64,000 nt of DNA, taken from the NCBI GenBank assembly GCA_014208095.1, contig JACHMT010000002.1:1302001-1366000 (forward strand). Reading direction: 5' to 3'. The stretch comes from Actinospineispora eucalypti (GTDB lineage: Bacteria; Actinomycetota; Actinomycetes; Mycobacteriales; Pseudonocardiaceae). This document shows, piece by piece, positions 49,097-58,306 of this stretch (positions are counted from its first letter, which is position 1; each line of letters opens with the position of its first letter). Below the pieces are notes generated by a model that saw only the letters and a list, made by a program, of their open reading frames with translations, did no database searches and was not told where the DNA came from. Made by a program: the position numbers and the translations under genes.

Positions 49097-50471
49097 CGCA
49101 CTCCCAGGTTCTCGAGGGCCGCTCCAGCAGCGCGCCCACGGTCAGTACCAGTTCGTCGTGGTGCCTCGGCCCGACGACCTGCAGCCCCACGGGCAGGCCG
49201 CGCGAGGTGAACCCGACCGGGACGCTGAGGGCCGGCTGCCGGGACATGTTGAACGGGAAGCTGAACGGTGCCCATTGCGCCCAGCTGGTCATGGCGCTGT
49301 GCGGCGGTACGTCATGACCGGCCGCGAACGGTTCGATCGGCACCGTCGGAGTGATCAGCAGGTCGAAGCGGGTATGGAACTCGCCCATGTGGATGCCCAG
49401 CCGCAGCAGCTCACCGTGGGCCTCGAGGTAGTCGGTCGCGGAGTGGTGCGCGCCCCGCTCCACCAGTGCCCGCAGTCCCGGATCGACATCGGCCGCGCGG
49501 CCGCCGGTGCTCACCGCGAACGAGTGGGCATAGCCCGCCGACCAGAGCACGTCGAAGGCCGGGAACGGGTCGGCGAAACCGGGGTCGGCCTCCTCCACGA
49601 CCAGCCCGTGCGCCGCCAGGCCGGCGACCGCCCGGGCGACGATTTCCGCCACCTCCGGGTCGACGTCCACGTAACCCAGGGTGGGCGAGAACGCCACCCG
49701 CAGGCCGGCCCATGCCCTCCCGTGGAAGCTCGCCGCCCGGGGTTCGAGCGCCGTCGGGTCCCGGGGGTCCGGTGCGGCCAGCACGTCCATGATCAGCGGA
49801 ATGTCGGCCACCGAGCGGGCCATGGGTCCGGCGTGCGCCAGGGTCCCCAGCACGCTGGGCGGGTACAGCGGGATGCGGCCGTAGGTGGGCTTGAAGCCGA
49901 CGACCCCGCAGAAGGCGGCGGGAATCCGCACCGAGCCGGCCGCGTCGGTCGCCACGGACAGCGCACCCATGCCGGTCGCCACCGCCACCGCGCTGCCGCC
50001 GCTGGATCCGCCCGCCGTCCGCGAGCGGTCCCACGGGTTGCGGGTGATGCCGTCGATCGGGTTGTCGGTCACCCCCTTCCAGCCGTACTCCGACGTCGTG
50101 GTCTTGCCCAGCAGGACCAGGCCGTTCTCCCGGAGCCGGGCGGCGACCGGGCTGTCCACCGCCCACGGCTGGCCGGGATCGACGCGCTTCGAGCCGCGCA
50201 GGGTCGGCCAGCCCCGGGTGAGGAACAGGTCCTTGATCGAGGCCGGCACCCCGTCCAGGCGCCCCAGGGGGCGTCCCGCCCGCCAGCGCTCCTCGGAGGC
50301 CCTGGCCTGTGCCAGGGCCGCGTCGGGGTCGACCAGGCAGAAGGCCCGGTGGTCGTCGTTGTGCCGATCGACGGCCCGCAGCGCGGCCCGGGTCGCCTCC
50401 ACCGGGGACAGCTCGCCGGTGGCGTAGGCCTCGACCAGTGCGGTCGCCGTCCATCGGGCGATGTCGTTCAC
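49080..50471 (-). CDS. Amidase signature-family hydrolase
   Basis: The 463-residue protein has the Ser-cisSer-Lys triad context: Lys in ASIKDLFLTRG, GGSSGGSAVAVATG, and nucleophile region TDAAGSVRIPAAFCG. It would split a carboxamide to acid and ammonia. GTG at 50471 overlaps the SDR stop (GTGA). Together with the later nitrilase-family gene it hints that the catabolic region handles a nitrogenous compound, by inference. Confidence 0.9.
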   Translation of the reverse strand: MNDIARWTATALVEAYATGELSPVEATRAALRAVDRHNDDHRAFCLVDPDAALAQARASEERWRAGRPLGRLDGVPASIKDLFLTRGWPTLRGSKRVDPGQPWAVDSPVAARLRENGLVLLGKTTTSEYGWKGVTDNPIDGITRNPWDRSRTAGGSSGGSAVAVATGMGALSVATDAAGSVRIPAAFCGVVGFKPTYGRIPLYPPSVLGTLAHAGPMARSVADIPLIMDVLAAPDPRDPTALEPRAASFHGRAWAGLRVAFSPTLGYVDVDPEVAEIVARAVAGLAAHGLVVEEADPGFADPFPAFDVLWSAGYAHSFAVSTGGRAADVDPGLRALVERGAHHSATDYLEAHGELLRLGIHMGEFHTRFDLLITPTVPIEPFAAGHDVPPHSAMTSWAQWAPFSFPFNMSRQPALSVPVGFTSRGLPVGLQVVGPRHHDELVLTVGALLERPSRTWECDEVRG

Positions 50472-51271
50472 GGCCGCACGACCGGGTTCTCCGGGTGGGC
50501 CTGCCAGGCGAACTGGGGGTTCCCGGCCAGCAACCCGCCGTCCACCGGCAGCAGCGCCCCGGTGATCCACGACGCGTCGTCCGAGGCCAGGAACAGCACG
50601 GCGGCGGCGATGTCGTCGGTCGTCCCGACGCGGCCCAGCGGGTAGAAGCTGGCCAGGCGGTCGAGGATGTCCGGGTCGATCCGCTGGCGGGCCTTCCAGA
50701 CGTCCGTGCGGAACGTGCCGGGGACGACCGCGTTCGCCCGGATCCCGTACGGAGCGTGTTCCACCGCCAGGTTGCGGGTGAGCGCCTCGACGCCGGCCTT
50801 GGCCGCGCTGTAGGACGACGCGCCGACGTGGGTGTGCGCGTTCACCGAGGAGATGTTGACGATCGCCCCCTTGCGCCGGCCGATCATCCCGCGCAGCACC
50901 CGCTGCGAGCAGAGGAAGGTGCCGTTCAGCACGACGTCGATGTCCCGCACCCAGTCCTCGAAACGGGCCTCCAGTATCGGGGCGGGATTGGAGGTGAACG
51001 CGTTGTTGACCAGTACGTCGATGCGGCCGAACTCGCCGATCACCGTGTCAACCATGGCGTCCACGTCGTCCTCGCGCCGGACGTCGGTCCGGACCGCCAG
51101 CGCCCGCCCGCCATCCGCCCGGACGGCCGAGGCGACCGCCCGCGCGGCGTCCTCGTCGGCATCGACGACGGCCACCCGCGCGCCTTCGGCGGCGAAATGG
51201 TGGGCTAGTGAGCTGCCCAGCCCGGTGCCGCCGCCCCCGGTGACCACGACCACCCGTTCCGTGAAACGCAT
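50468..51271 (-). CDS. Short-chain dehydrogenase/reductase
   Basis: The 267-residue SDR has the cofactor motif VTGGGGTGLGSSLA, the acidic VVDADEDA (suggesting NAD), NNAF, and the catalytic Ser and Y-x3-K in NISSVNAHTHVGASSYSAAK. It oxidises or reduces an alcohol/ketone pair. The stop is coupled to the amidase, and its start lies 8 bp after the aldo/keto reductase stop. Confidence 0.92.
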   Translation of the reverse strand: MRFTERVVVVTGGGGTGLGSSLAHHFAAEGARVAVVDADEDAARAVASAVRADGGRALAVRTDVRREDDVDAMVDTVIGEFGRIDVLVNNAFTSNPAPILEARFEDWVRDIDVVLNGTFLCSQRVLRGMIGRRKGAIVNISSVNAHTHVGASSYSAAKAGVEALTRNLAVEHAPYGIRANAVVPGTFRTDVWKARQRIDPDILDRLASFYPLGRVGTTDDIAAAVLFLASDDASWITGALLPVDGGLLAGNPQFAWQAHPENPVVRP

Positions 51272-51279
51272 CCCGGACC

Positions 51280-52266
51280 TCAATCGAGCAGCTTGGCGCG
51301 GTCCTCGGCGTACCTCGCGCCGACGACCTGCTCGACCGGTACCGCGTTCTCGATCGCCGCGATGTCGTCCGGGGACAGCGCCAGGCCCACCGCCGCCACG
51401 TTCTGCTCGAGGTACTTGCGGCGCTTGGTCCCCGGGATGGGCACCACGTCGGGGCCCTGGCACTGGACCCAGGCCAGCGCCAGCTGGCCGGCCGTCACCC
51501 GGCGTTCCTGTGCCAACGCCTCGAGCGCGCGCACGAACGCCAGGTTCCGTTCCAGGTTCTCCGGCGTCATCCGCGGCTGCGAGGTGCGCCGGAAGTCGCC
51601 CTCCTCGAAATCGTCCACCGACCGGTACCGGCCGGTCAGGAACCCCCGCCCGAGCGGCGAGTAGGGCATGATCCCGATCCCCAGCTCCCGGCACACCGGG
51701 ACGACCTCCTCCTCGATCGACCGCGACCACAGCGACCACTCGGTCTGCACGGAAGTGATCGGGTGCACCGCGTGGGCGCGGCGGATCGTCTCCGGGGACG
51801 CCTCCGAAAGCCCGACATGGCGCACCTTTCCCGCCGCCACCAGCTCGGCCAGCGCGCCGACCGTCTCCTCGATGGGGACGGCAGGGTCGACCCGGTGCTG
51901 CTGGTACAGGTCCACGTGGTCCACGCCCAGGCGGCGGAGCGAGGCGTCGCAGGCCTGGCGCACGTACTCCGGGTCGCTGCGCACCCCCCGCGACAGGTTG
52001 TCCGCGAAGCGGACCACGCCGAACTTGGTGGCCAGCACGACCTCGTCCCGCCGGCCCCGGATCGCCCGGCCCACCAGCTCCTCGTTGGCGCCGTAGCCGT
52101 ACATGTCCGAGGTGTCCAGCAGGGACACCCCGAGATCCAGCGCGCGATGGATGGTGGCCACGGACTCGGCCTCGTCAGCGCCGCCGTAGAACTCGCTCAT
52201 CCCCATGCAGCCGAGTCCTTGGGCGCCGACCTCGAGCTCACCCAATCTTCGGGTGGGCATGGTCAT
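51280..52266 (-). CDS. Aldo/keto reductase
   Basis: The 328-residue AKR barrel has the tetrad context DTSDMYGYG (Asp, Tyr), LATKFG (Lys) and YQQHR (His), with GLSEASPETIRRAH and the NADPH-binding PIPGTKRRKYLEQN. The ATG at 52266 is favoured by AGGAGG six bases upstream; this places the start inside the last codons of the MHS transporter gene. It reduces a carbonyl compound of unknown identity. Confidence 0.92.
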   Translation of the reverse strand: MTMPTRRLGELEVGAQGLGCMGMSEFYGGADEAESVATIHRALDLGVSLLDTSDMYGYGANEELVGRAIRGRRDEVVLATKFGVVRFADNLSRGVRSDPEYVRQACDASLRRLGVDHVDLYQQHRVDPAVPIEETVGALAELVAAGKVRHVGLSEASPETIRRAHAVHPITSVQTEWSLWSRSIEEEVVPVCRELGIGIMPYSPLGRGFLTGRYRSVDDFEEGDFRRTSQPRMTPENLERNLAFVRALEALAQERRVTAGQLALAWVQCQGPDVVPIPGTKRRKYLEQNVAAVGLALSPDDIAAIENAVPVEQVVGARYAEDRAKLLD

Positions 52267-53620
52267 TGACCGCCTCCTGTTCGTGTTGTTCCTCGGGGAC
52301 ATCGATGTCCTTGGTGTGGGTTTCCGGCATCAGCAGCACGGCGCCGAAGGTGATCGCGCACACCAGCGCCATGTACGCGGTGATCGAGAAAGAGGTTCCG
52401 GTGGCCGCGAACAGCGACGTCGCGATCAGGGGCGCGAGACCGCCGCCCAGAACCGAACCCAGCTGCAGGCCGAGCGAGAAGCCCGAGTACCGCAGCCCGG
52501 TGGAGAACGCCTCGGCGAAGAACGCGCCCTGCGGGCCGTACATCACGGTGTGCAGCAGGCCCAGGCCGACGATGAACGCGATCATGATCAACGGCGTCGA
52601 CCCGGTGTTCAGCAACGGCCAGAACGCGAACGACCACACGGCCAGCGCCCCCGAACCGGCGAGCAGCATGACCCGGCGGCCCACCCGGTCGGACACCGCG
52701 CCGGACACCGGCAGCATCACCAACTGCACCGCCGCCGCGACCAGCACCGCCAGCAGGGCGGTGTCCCGGGAAATGCCGACAACACTGGTGGAATAGGAGA
52801 CCGCGAACGTCATGAACAGGTAGTACGTGACGTTGATGCCGATATAGGCGCCGGCGATTATCACGATCCGCCGGAAGTTGCCCCGGAACACCCGCAGCGC
52901 CGGAGAGGACTTCATGTCCCGGGCCGGTTGTTCCTGCTTCGCCTTCCGCAATGTCTGGAAGGCGGCGGTTTCCTCCAGCGTGAACTGGAGCCGGATCGCC
53001 AATGCGATCAGCACCGCACTGGCCAGGAAGGGGACCCGCCATCCCCAGGACTCGAACGCCTCGGGGGCGGTGGACCGGATGACCGCGATGAACGCCAGGT
53101 TGCCGAGGATGATCCCGGCCGGCCCACCGGCCTGGGCGAAGCTCGAGTAGAAGCCCCGCCGCCGGGGCGGGGCGTTCTCCAGCGCGAGCAGCACCACGCC
53201 GCCCTGCTGGCCGCCGAGGGCGATTCCCTGCAGGAAGCGCAACAGCACGAGCAGCAGCGGGGCGGCAATCCCGATGACCTGGTGCGGGGGCAGCAACCCG
53301 ATCAACGTGGTGGCCAGCCCCATCCCGACCAGCGCTCCGATCAGCGCCCGCCGGCGGCCGTAGACGTCGCCGATGTGCCCGAAGAGAATTCCGCCGGCCG
53401 GCCGGGCGACAAAGCCCACCGCGAAGGTGGCGAAACTGAGCATGGCGCCGGTCAGGGAACTCTGGTTCGGAAAGAAGATCCGCGGAAAGACCAGTGCGGC
53501 GGCCGTTCCGTAGATGAAGAAGTCGTAGTTCTCGATGCTCGAGGCGGACAGAGCGGCGAACGCAATCTTGCCCATCTTGTTGGTGGGGTGACCCGGCTTG
53601 GGCTGCTCCGTCGCAACCAT
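52238..53620 (-). CDS. MHS-family MFS transporter
   Basis: The 460-residue protein of the metabolite:H+ symporter family begins with SSIENYDFFIYGTAAALVFP and has GHIGDVYGRRRALI, GIALGGQQGGVVLLALENAP and GLLHTVMYGPQGAFFAE. Such carriers import organic acids or osmolytes. An inverted repeat lies just upstream at 53638. It is the first gene of the run MHS-AKR-SDR-amidase-LLM, all overlapping or nearly so. Confidence 0.92.
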   Translation of the reverse strand: MVATEQPKPGHPTNKMGKIAFAALSASSIENYDFFIYGTAAALVFPRIFFPNQSSLTGAMLSFATFAVGFVARPAGGILFGHIGDVYGRRRALIGALVGMGLATTLIGLLPPHQVIGIAAPLLLVLLRFLQGIALGGQQGGVVLLALENAPPRRRGFYSSFAQAGGPAGIILGNLAFIAVIRSTAPEAFESWGWRVPFLASAVLIALAIRLQFTLEETAAFQTLRKAKQEQPARDMKSSPALRVFRGNFRRIVIIAGAYIGINVTYYLFMTFAVSYSTSVVGISRDTALLAVLVAAAVQLVMLPVSGAVSDRVGRRVMLLAGSGALAVWSFAFWPLLNTGSTPLIMIAFIVGLGLLHTVMYGPQGAFFAEAFSTGLRYSGFSLGLQLGSVLGGGLAPLIATSLFAATGTSFSITAYMALVCAITFGAVLLMPETHTKDIDVPEEQHEQEAVNDHAHPKIG

Positions 53621-53637
53621 TTGATCACTCTCTCAAT

Positions 53638-53658
53638 CTGTTCCACCAGATGAAACAG
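53638..53658. promoter_or_regulatory. Operator-like repeat CTGTTCCA-N5-TGAAACAG
   Basis: Eight-base arms pair at seven of eight positions around CCAGA. It lies 18 bp before the start of the MHS-AKR-SDR-amidase-LLM operon. A half-site CAGATGAAAC recurs near 63911, upstream of the thiolase operon. Confidence 0.5.
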
Positions 53659-53699
53659 TCAATTCATTCTGTGGAGTATGTGTATCCGACGCCCCACAG

Positions 53700-54701
53700 T
53701 CAGTCAACCGATCCGCCGGTCATCCGAAGGACCTCGAGAATGCCGTCGACCGCTTCGCCCAACGCCGGTCCGTGCAGGTGCCGGGGCGGCATCAGCTGGA
53801 CGTGGTCGAGACTCCCGGCCAGGGTGCGCAGCCGTTCCGCCACCTCCCGCGCGCCGCCGGCCACGCCGATGCGCTCCACCAGCGCGTCTGGCACGGCGGC
53901 CAGCGCACCCTCGGTGTCGCCGGACCCGGCGAGCCGCCCGGCCGGGGTCAGATCGAAGCCGGCGTGCTCGGCCACCCGGTGGAAGTAGGGCACGCGCAGG
54001 TGCCCGGCGAGGGAGCCGCGCAGCCAGGACCGGGCCTCCCGCCGGTCGTCGCCGACCGCGCAGCACAGCAGCATGCCCCGCTCGACCCGCCGCCCCTCGG
54101 CGCGTTCGCCGGCCCGGACGGCCGGCAGCACCACCTGGTCCAGCCAGTCCGGCGTACACACGAAGTTGACCAGAACGCCGTCCGCCGCCTCCCCGGCCAG
54201 CCGGGCCATCGCCGCGCCGGTGGCCCCGAGGTGGATGGGCACCTCGGAACGGACCGGCGCCGTGGGCAACCGGTAGCCGCGGACCTCGAAGAACTCCCCC
54301 CGGTGGTGGAAGGGTTCGCCGGCCGAACCCAGCGCGCCGCGTACCACCCGCACGTACTCCCGCATCCGGGCCACCGGCCGGTCGGCGCTGATCCCGTAGT
54401 AGTCGCTGCTCCAGGCGCGCGGCATGGTCCCGAGCCCGAGCACGAACCGGCCGCCGCTGAGCTCGTCGACGGTGGCGGCGGCGCGGGCGGTGGCCACCGG
54501 CGGGCGGACCCAGGTGGCCACGCCGGAGAACAGCCTGGCCCGCGCGCTCTCCCCGGCGAGCGCCGCCGCCACGGCGAACACGTCGTGACCGGCTTCCAGG
54601 CTGGACAGCGAGTCCGCCCCGGCCCGCTCCGCGCGCCGGGCCACGGCGAGCTGTTCTCGCAGACCGAGGCCCGCCATGCCGAGCGAGATTCCGAGGCGCA
54701 T
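53700..54701 (-). CDS. LLM-class F420-dependent oxidoreductase
   Basis: The 333-residue luciferase-fold protein begins MRLGISLGMAGLGLREQLAV and has LSSLEAGHDVF, ARLFSGVATWVRPPVATARA, SGGRFVLGLGT and VPIHLGATGAAMARLAGEAADG, a pattern seen in F420-dependent enzymes. It lies five bases after the cupin gene and shares its transcript. The substrate is unknown; a role in oxygenation or reduction within this catabolic region is inferred from context. Confidence 0.85.
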   Translation of the reverse strand: MRLGISLGMAGLGLREQLAVARRAERAGADSLSSLEAGHDVFAVAAALAGESARARLFSGVATWVRPPVATARAAATVDELSGGRFVLGLGTMPRAWSSDYYGISADRPVARMREYVRVVRGALGSAGEPFHHRGEFFEVRGYRLPTAPVRSEVPIHLGATGAAMARLAGEAADGVLVNFVCTPDWLDQVVLPAVRAGERAEGRRVERGMLLCCAVGDDRREARSWLRGSLAGHLRVPYFHRVAEHAGFDLTPAGRLAGSGDTEGALAAVPDALVERIGVAGGAREVAERLRTLAGSLDHVQLMPPRHLHGPALGEAVDGILEVLRMTGGSVD

Positions 54702-54706
54702 CGCGG

Positions 54707-55567
54707 TCAGAAGCGCAGCGTGGGCAGGCCGAGGGGATCACCCCTGGTCCAGCGGACGGCCAGGCAGCCGGCCTCCGAGCCGGTGCCGGCCCCGGGGTAG
54801 ACGAAGGTCTCGGGATCACACAGGTAGCCCATCGGGCCGAGGGTCATGGAGGCCCCCCGGTCCAGGGTGAGGTCGCCCTCGAGCACCAGGAACTCGTCGC
54901 CGCCCGGGGTCGCGGCGGCCGGCCCGGTCCCGGTCCAGCCGGCGGGGACGCGCATCAGCCAGGTGGTCCAGCCCCCGTCCAGGTCGTCCCAGAGGTGCTT
55001 GCCCTCCATGCCGGTCGGCGCGCCGTCCGGGTCGAGCACCGGCTCCCAGGGGATGTCCGCCATTTCCACCCCGGTCACCGGCCGGCTGCGGGTGACGTGC
55101 GGATACCCGTCGGCCAGGTACTCCGTCCGGTCCCAGTCGGGCGGGATGTCCGCGTACAGGAAGTCCACCGGCGCGGAGTTCTTGATGAACAGGTCCACCC
55201 CCTCGGGCGCGTGCTGGTGCGCCGGGTGCAGCCAGTACGGGGGGTGGTTGAAGTACCCGAAGTTCTTGATCTCGTACCAGTCGTCGAACTTGAACACCCC
55301 GTTGAGGACGAACAGCTCCTCGTGGCAGGTGTGGTACTCGAACCGGCCGCGCGGGTTGTGCCGCAGGTACTCCAGCTCCTGGGGCCGCGCGTAGCCGGGC
55401 GGGAAGTTCAGCAGGAAGGTGCTCGCGTCGGTGTTCCCCTCGTCGCGGGCGTAGACCCGCCGCCGGGTGCCCTCCGGCCAGGTGTCCTGCCACAGCCGAC
55501 CGTCGGACGGGGAGGCCTGCACCGGGAGGTCCGCCAACGACACCGGTCCGGTAGCTACGCGTCTCAT
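54707..55567 (-). CDS. Two-domain cupin (ChrR/DUF4437-like)
   Basis: The 286-residue protein has two cupin halves. The first has metal-ligand-like residues in FEYHTCHEELFVLNGVFKF and HPAHQHAPEGVDLF. The second has GGDEFLVLEGDLTLDRG and the closing PETFVYPGAGTGSEAGCLAV. Such bicupins include dioxygenases of diketones and sugar-binding proteins. The His/Glu set supports metal binding in domain 1. It is divergent from the nitrilase-family gene, with twin operators between them. Confidence 0.75.
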   Translation of the reverse strand: MRRVATGPVSLADLPVQASPSDGRLWQDTWPEGTRRRVYARDEGNTDASTFLLNFPPGYARPQELEYLRHNPRGRFEYHTCHEELFVLNGVFKFDDWYEIKNFGYFNHPPYWLHPAHQHAPEGVDLFIKNSAPVDFLYADIPPDWDRTEYLADGYPHVTRSRPVTGVEMADIPWEPVLDPDGAPTGMEGKHLWDDLDGGWTTWLMRVPAGWTGTGPAAATPGGDEFLVLEGDLTLDRGASMTLGPMGYLCDPETFVYPGAGTGSEAGCLAVRWTRGDPLGLPTLRF

Positions 55568-55576
55568 CTTTTCAGT

Positions 55577-55613
55577 AAACCATACAGTGGTTTCTATATA
55601 CCATCACGTGGTA
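55577..55613. promoter_or_regulatory. Twin operators with half-sites ACCA-N5-TGGT
   Basis: AAACCA-TACAG-TGGTTT (55577-55593) and TACCA-TCACG-TGGTA (55599-55613) share the core ACCA-N5-TGGT. Their centres lie 21 bp apart, two helical turns. They fill the 58-bp gap between the divergent cupin and nitrilase genes, so one regulator probably binds both sites cooperatively and controls both operons. Confidence 0.75.
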
Positions 55614-55625
55614 CGGTCCCCGCTC

Positions 55626-56504
55626 ATGAAGGACCAGGTGCGCGTCTCGCTCGTCCAGCTCGATGCCAAGCCGCTCGAACCGGCGGCCAACGCCGAGCGC
55701 ATGGCCGGCTTCATCGAGCGCGAGGGCCGCGAGCACCGGGCCGAGCTGGTGGTTTTCCCCGAGCTGAGCAGCACCGGCTACGTGCAATCGGCCCGGGACG
55801 ACCGGTTCGCCGAGCAGCTCTACCGGGCCTCCGAGCCAATCCCCGGGCCGACCACCGAACGGCTCGCGGCGGCCGCCCGGGCCGCCGGCTGCCACGTGGT
55901 GGCCGGCATCTCGCAGACCCATCCGGTGATCCCGGAGGTGCTCTACAACAGCGCGGTGCTGATCGGCCCGGACGGCGCGGTGATCGGCGTGCACCACAAG
56001 GTGCACGCCTGCCGGGACGAGAAGGAGTACTACATCGCCGGGGACACCGTGGACGTCCACCCCACCGAGCTGGGCAACATCGCGTTGAACCTCTGCTACG
56101 ACGTGCGGTTCCCGGAGCTGGCCCGGGTGCAGACGCTGCGCGGCGCGGAGATCGTCGTCTCGCTCTGGGCGTCGGCGGTGCAGCCGGGCAAGGTGCCGCC
56201 GGACAGCATCATCCAGCGCTGCGCCACCAGGGCGATGGAGAACGCGGTCTTCTTCCTCGGCTGCAACCGCACCGGCACCGACGACACGATGACCTTCTAC
56301 GGCCGCAGCGCGGCCGCCGGCCCCAGTGGGGACACCCTGGCCAGCTCGGACACTGACCAGGAGGAGGCGGTCCGGGCGGTGCTCGCCGGCGCCGACCTCC
56401 GGGCCCAGCGGCGCTACCTGACCCTGTTCCGCGATCGCCGTCCCGAGTTGTACGGCGCGCTCACCGAGTCGCTGTCCTCGGGCGCGACCGGGACCGGACT
56501 ATGA
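55626..56504 (+). CDS. Nitrilase-superfamily carbon-nitrogen hydrolase
   Basis: The 292-residue protein has the Glu-Lys-Cys triad: E46 in VVFPELSSTGY, K125 in VHHKVHACRDEKEYY and C157 in LNLCYDVRFPE. The family splits amides, N-carbamoyl amino acids or nitriles; the sequence looks more like an amidohydrolase branch than a true nitrilase. The ATG at 55626 lies just beyond the twin operator, and its stop overlaps the next gene (ATGA). Confidence 0.88.
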   Translation: MKDQVRVSLVQLDAKPLEPAANAERMAGFIEREGREHRAELVVFPELSSTGYVQSARDDRFAEQLYRASEPIPGPTTERLAAAARAAGCHVVAGISQTHPVIPEVLYNSAVLIGPDGAVIGVHHKVHACRDEKEYYIAGDTVDVHPTELGNIALNLCYDVRFPELARVQTLRGAEIVVSLWASAVQPGKVPPDSIIQRCATRAMENAVFFLGCNRTGTDDTMTFYGRSAAAGPSGDTLASSDTDQEEAVRAVLAGADLRAQRRYLTLFRDRRPELYGALTESLSSGATGTGL

Positions 56505-56983
56505 GCGCGCTGCTGCGGTTGACCAGCCTCGCCGCGCCGCCGGCCGAGCCGACCCCGGAGACGCTCTTCCAGGTGCTCGAGGGCCCGGGCGCCTGGCAGT
56601 CCGCGCTGGAGGTCGCGGGGCCCGAACCGGCCGAGGGAACCGGCGACTGGTACCAGGAGATCTTCGCGGTGCCGGACGCGGTGCCGCTGGCGGAAAGCGC
56701 CCGCCACGTCTTCCAGATCGAGATCGACGTCGCCCCGGACATCGACCTGGCCGAGTTCGACCATTGGTACAACGCCACCCACGTTCCCGAGGTGCGCCCG
56801 GCCGGGCTGCTGGGGGGCCGCCGGTTCCGGGCCCTCGGCCACCAACGGCGCTTCCTGGCGCTCTACGACATGACCCACCGGAACGTGCTGACCAGTGAGG
56901 AGCTGGCCCGGGTGCGCGGCTTCGCCCGGTTCACCCCGGGCGTGGAGATCCGGTACCGCGCGGTCCTGCAACGAACCACCTGA
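56501..56983 (+). CDS. EthD-like dimeric alpha/beta-barrel protein
   Basis: The 160-residue protein shows a two-part dimeric ferredoxin-like fold. The motif EFDHWYNATHVPEVRPAGLLGGRRF resembles EthD-type or related proteins (D-x-W-Y-x-x-H-x-x-E) that assist small-molecule degradation. It is coupled to the nitrilase-family gene and followed by an MHS transporter 15 bp later. The function is unknown. Confidence 0.65.
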   Translation: MSALLRLTSLAAPPAEPTPETLFQVLEGPGAWQSALEVAGPEPAEGTGDWYQEIFAVPDAVPLAESARHVFQIEIDVAPDIDLAEFDHWYNATHVPEVRPAGLLGGRRFRALGHQRRFLALYDMTHRNVLTSEELARVRGFARFTPGVEIRYRAVLQRTT

Positions 56984-56998
56984 GCGGCTGGAGCGACC

Positions 56999-58306
56999 AT
57001 GTCCGAAGCGACCACCCCCCGCGAGCCCGTGACGCTCGAACCGACCTCGGTGTCCCGCCGCAAGGTGGTGTTCGCCGGGGCGGTGGGCTCCGCCGTGGAG
57101 TACTACGACTACGGCATCTACGGCTACCTGGCGACCACCTTCGCCGCGCGGTTCTTCCCCTCCGACGAGCCCACGGCCGCGCTGCTGGCCACCTTCGCGG
57201 TGTTCGCGGTGTCGTTCCTGGTCCGGCCGCTGGGCGGGGTCCTGTTCGGGCACCTGGGCGACCGGTTCGGGCGCCGCACCGCGCTGGCCACCGCCGTCCT
57301 GGTCATGTCGGCGGGGACCTTCGCCATCGGCGTGCTCCCCACCTACGCGTCGATCGGGGTGGCCGCACCGCTGCTGCTGGTGGTGGCGCGCCTGGTGCAG
57401 GGCCTCTCCGCCGGCGGGGAGAACCCGGGGGCCGGGTCCTACGTCGCCGAGATCAGCCCGCCGGAGCGGCGCGGGCTGCTGTGCAGCATGCCGCAGGTCG
57501 GCTCCATGGTGGGCCTGCTCATCGCCTCCGGGCTGATCGGGCTGCTGAACCAGGTGCTGAGTCCCGAGCAGCTCGCTGCCTGGGGCTGGCGGCTGCCGTT
57601 CTTCCTGGCCCTGCCGTTCGGCCTGATCGGGCTGTACGTGCGCATCCGCCTGGAGGACTCGCCGGCGTTCCGGGCGCTGGAGGCGCGGGGCGAGGTCGCC
57701 GAGCTGCCGATCGTGGAGGTGGTCACCAAGTCCGCGCGATCGGTGGTGCGCACCATCGGCATCGCCCTGGTGGACTTCTCCGGCTACTACATCGTGTTCA
57801 TCTATCTGACCATCTACCTGCAGCGGGAGGCCGGATTCGGCGCGGCGGCCGCCAACTGGTCCACCACCGGAACCCTGGTCGTGGCCACCGTGGCGATCCC
57901 GCTGTTCGGGCTGTGGTCGGACCGGATCGGGCGCAAACGCATGCTGGCCATCGGCAGCGTGGGCTTCATCGTGCTCACCCTGCCGATGTTCCAGCTGATG
58001 CAGCTCGGCGGGCTGGTTCCGGCGATCATCGGCCACTGTGTGCTCGGGCTGTGCGAGGCGGCGATCATGGGGCCGCTGTTCGCCACGCTGGCCGAGGTGT
58101 TCGGCACCCGGATCCGGTACAGCGGCTTCGCGCTCGGCTTCAACATCGCCGCGATCGCCACCGGCGGCACCGCTCCCTACATCGCCACCTGGCTGATCGC
58201 CCACACCGGCAACGCAACCTCCCCCGCCTACTTCCTGATCGCCACGGCGGTGTTGACGCTGCTCAGCCTCATCGGTCTTCGCGAGACCGCCGGCATGCGG
58301 CTCTAG
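56999..58306 (+). CDS. MHS-family MFS transporter (second copy)
   Basis: The 435-residue metabolite:H+ symporter has GSAVEYYDYGIYGYLATTFAARFFP at the start, FGHLGDRFGRRTAL, GLSAGGENPGAGSYVAEISP, and GLCEAAIMGPLFATLAEVF. It is related to but distinct from the MHS gene at 52238. The ATG follows GGAGCGACC. Its TAG stop is within the CTAGT target of the fold-back element. Confidence 0.92.
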   Translation: MSEATTPREPVTLEPTSVSRRKVVFAGAVGSAVEYYDYGIYGYLATTFAARFFPSDEPTAALLATFAVFAVSFLVRPLGGVLFGHLGDRFGRRTALATAVLVMSAGTFAIGVLPTYASIGVAAPLLLVVARLVQGLSAGGENPGAGSYVAEISPPERRGLLCSMPQVGSMVGLLIASGLIGLLNQVLSPEQLAAWGWRLPFFLALPFGLIGLYVRIRLEDSPAFRALEARGEVAELPIVEVVTKSARSVVRTIGIALVDFSGYYIVFIYLTIYLQREAGFGAAAANWSTTGTLVVATVAIPLFGLWSDRIGRKRMLAIGSVGFIVLTLPMFQLMQLGGLVPAIIGHCVLGLCEAAIMGPLFATLAEVFGTRIRYSGFALGFNIAAIATGGTAPYIATWLIAHTGNATSPAYFLIATAVLTLLSLIGLRETAGMRL

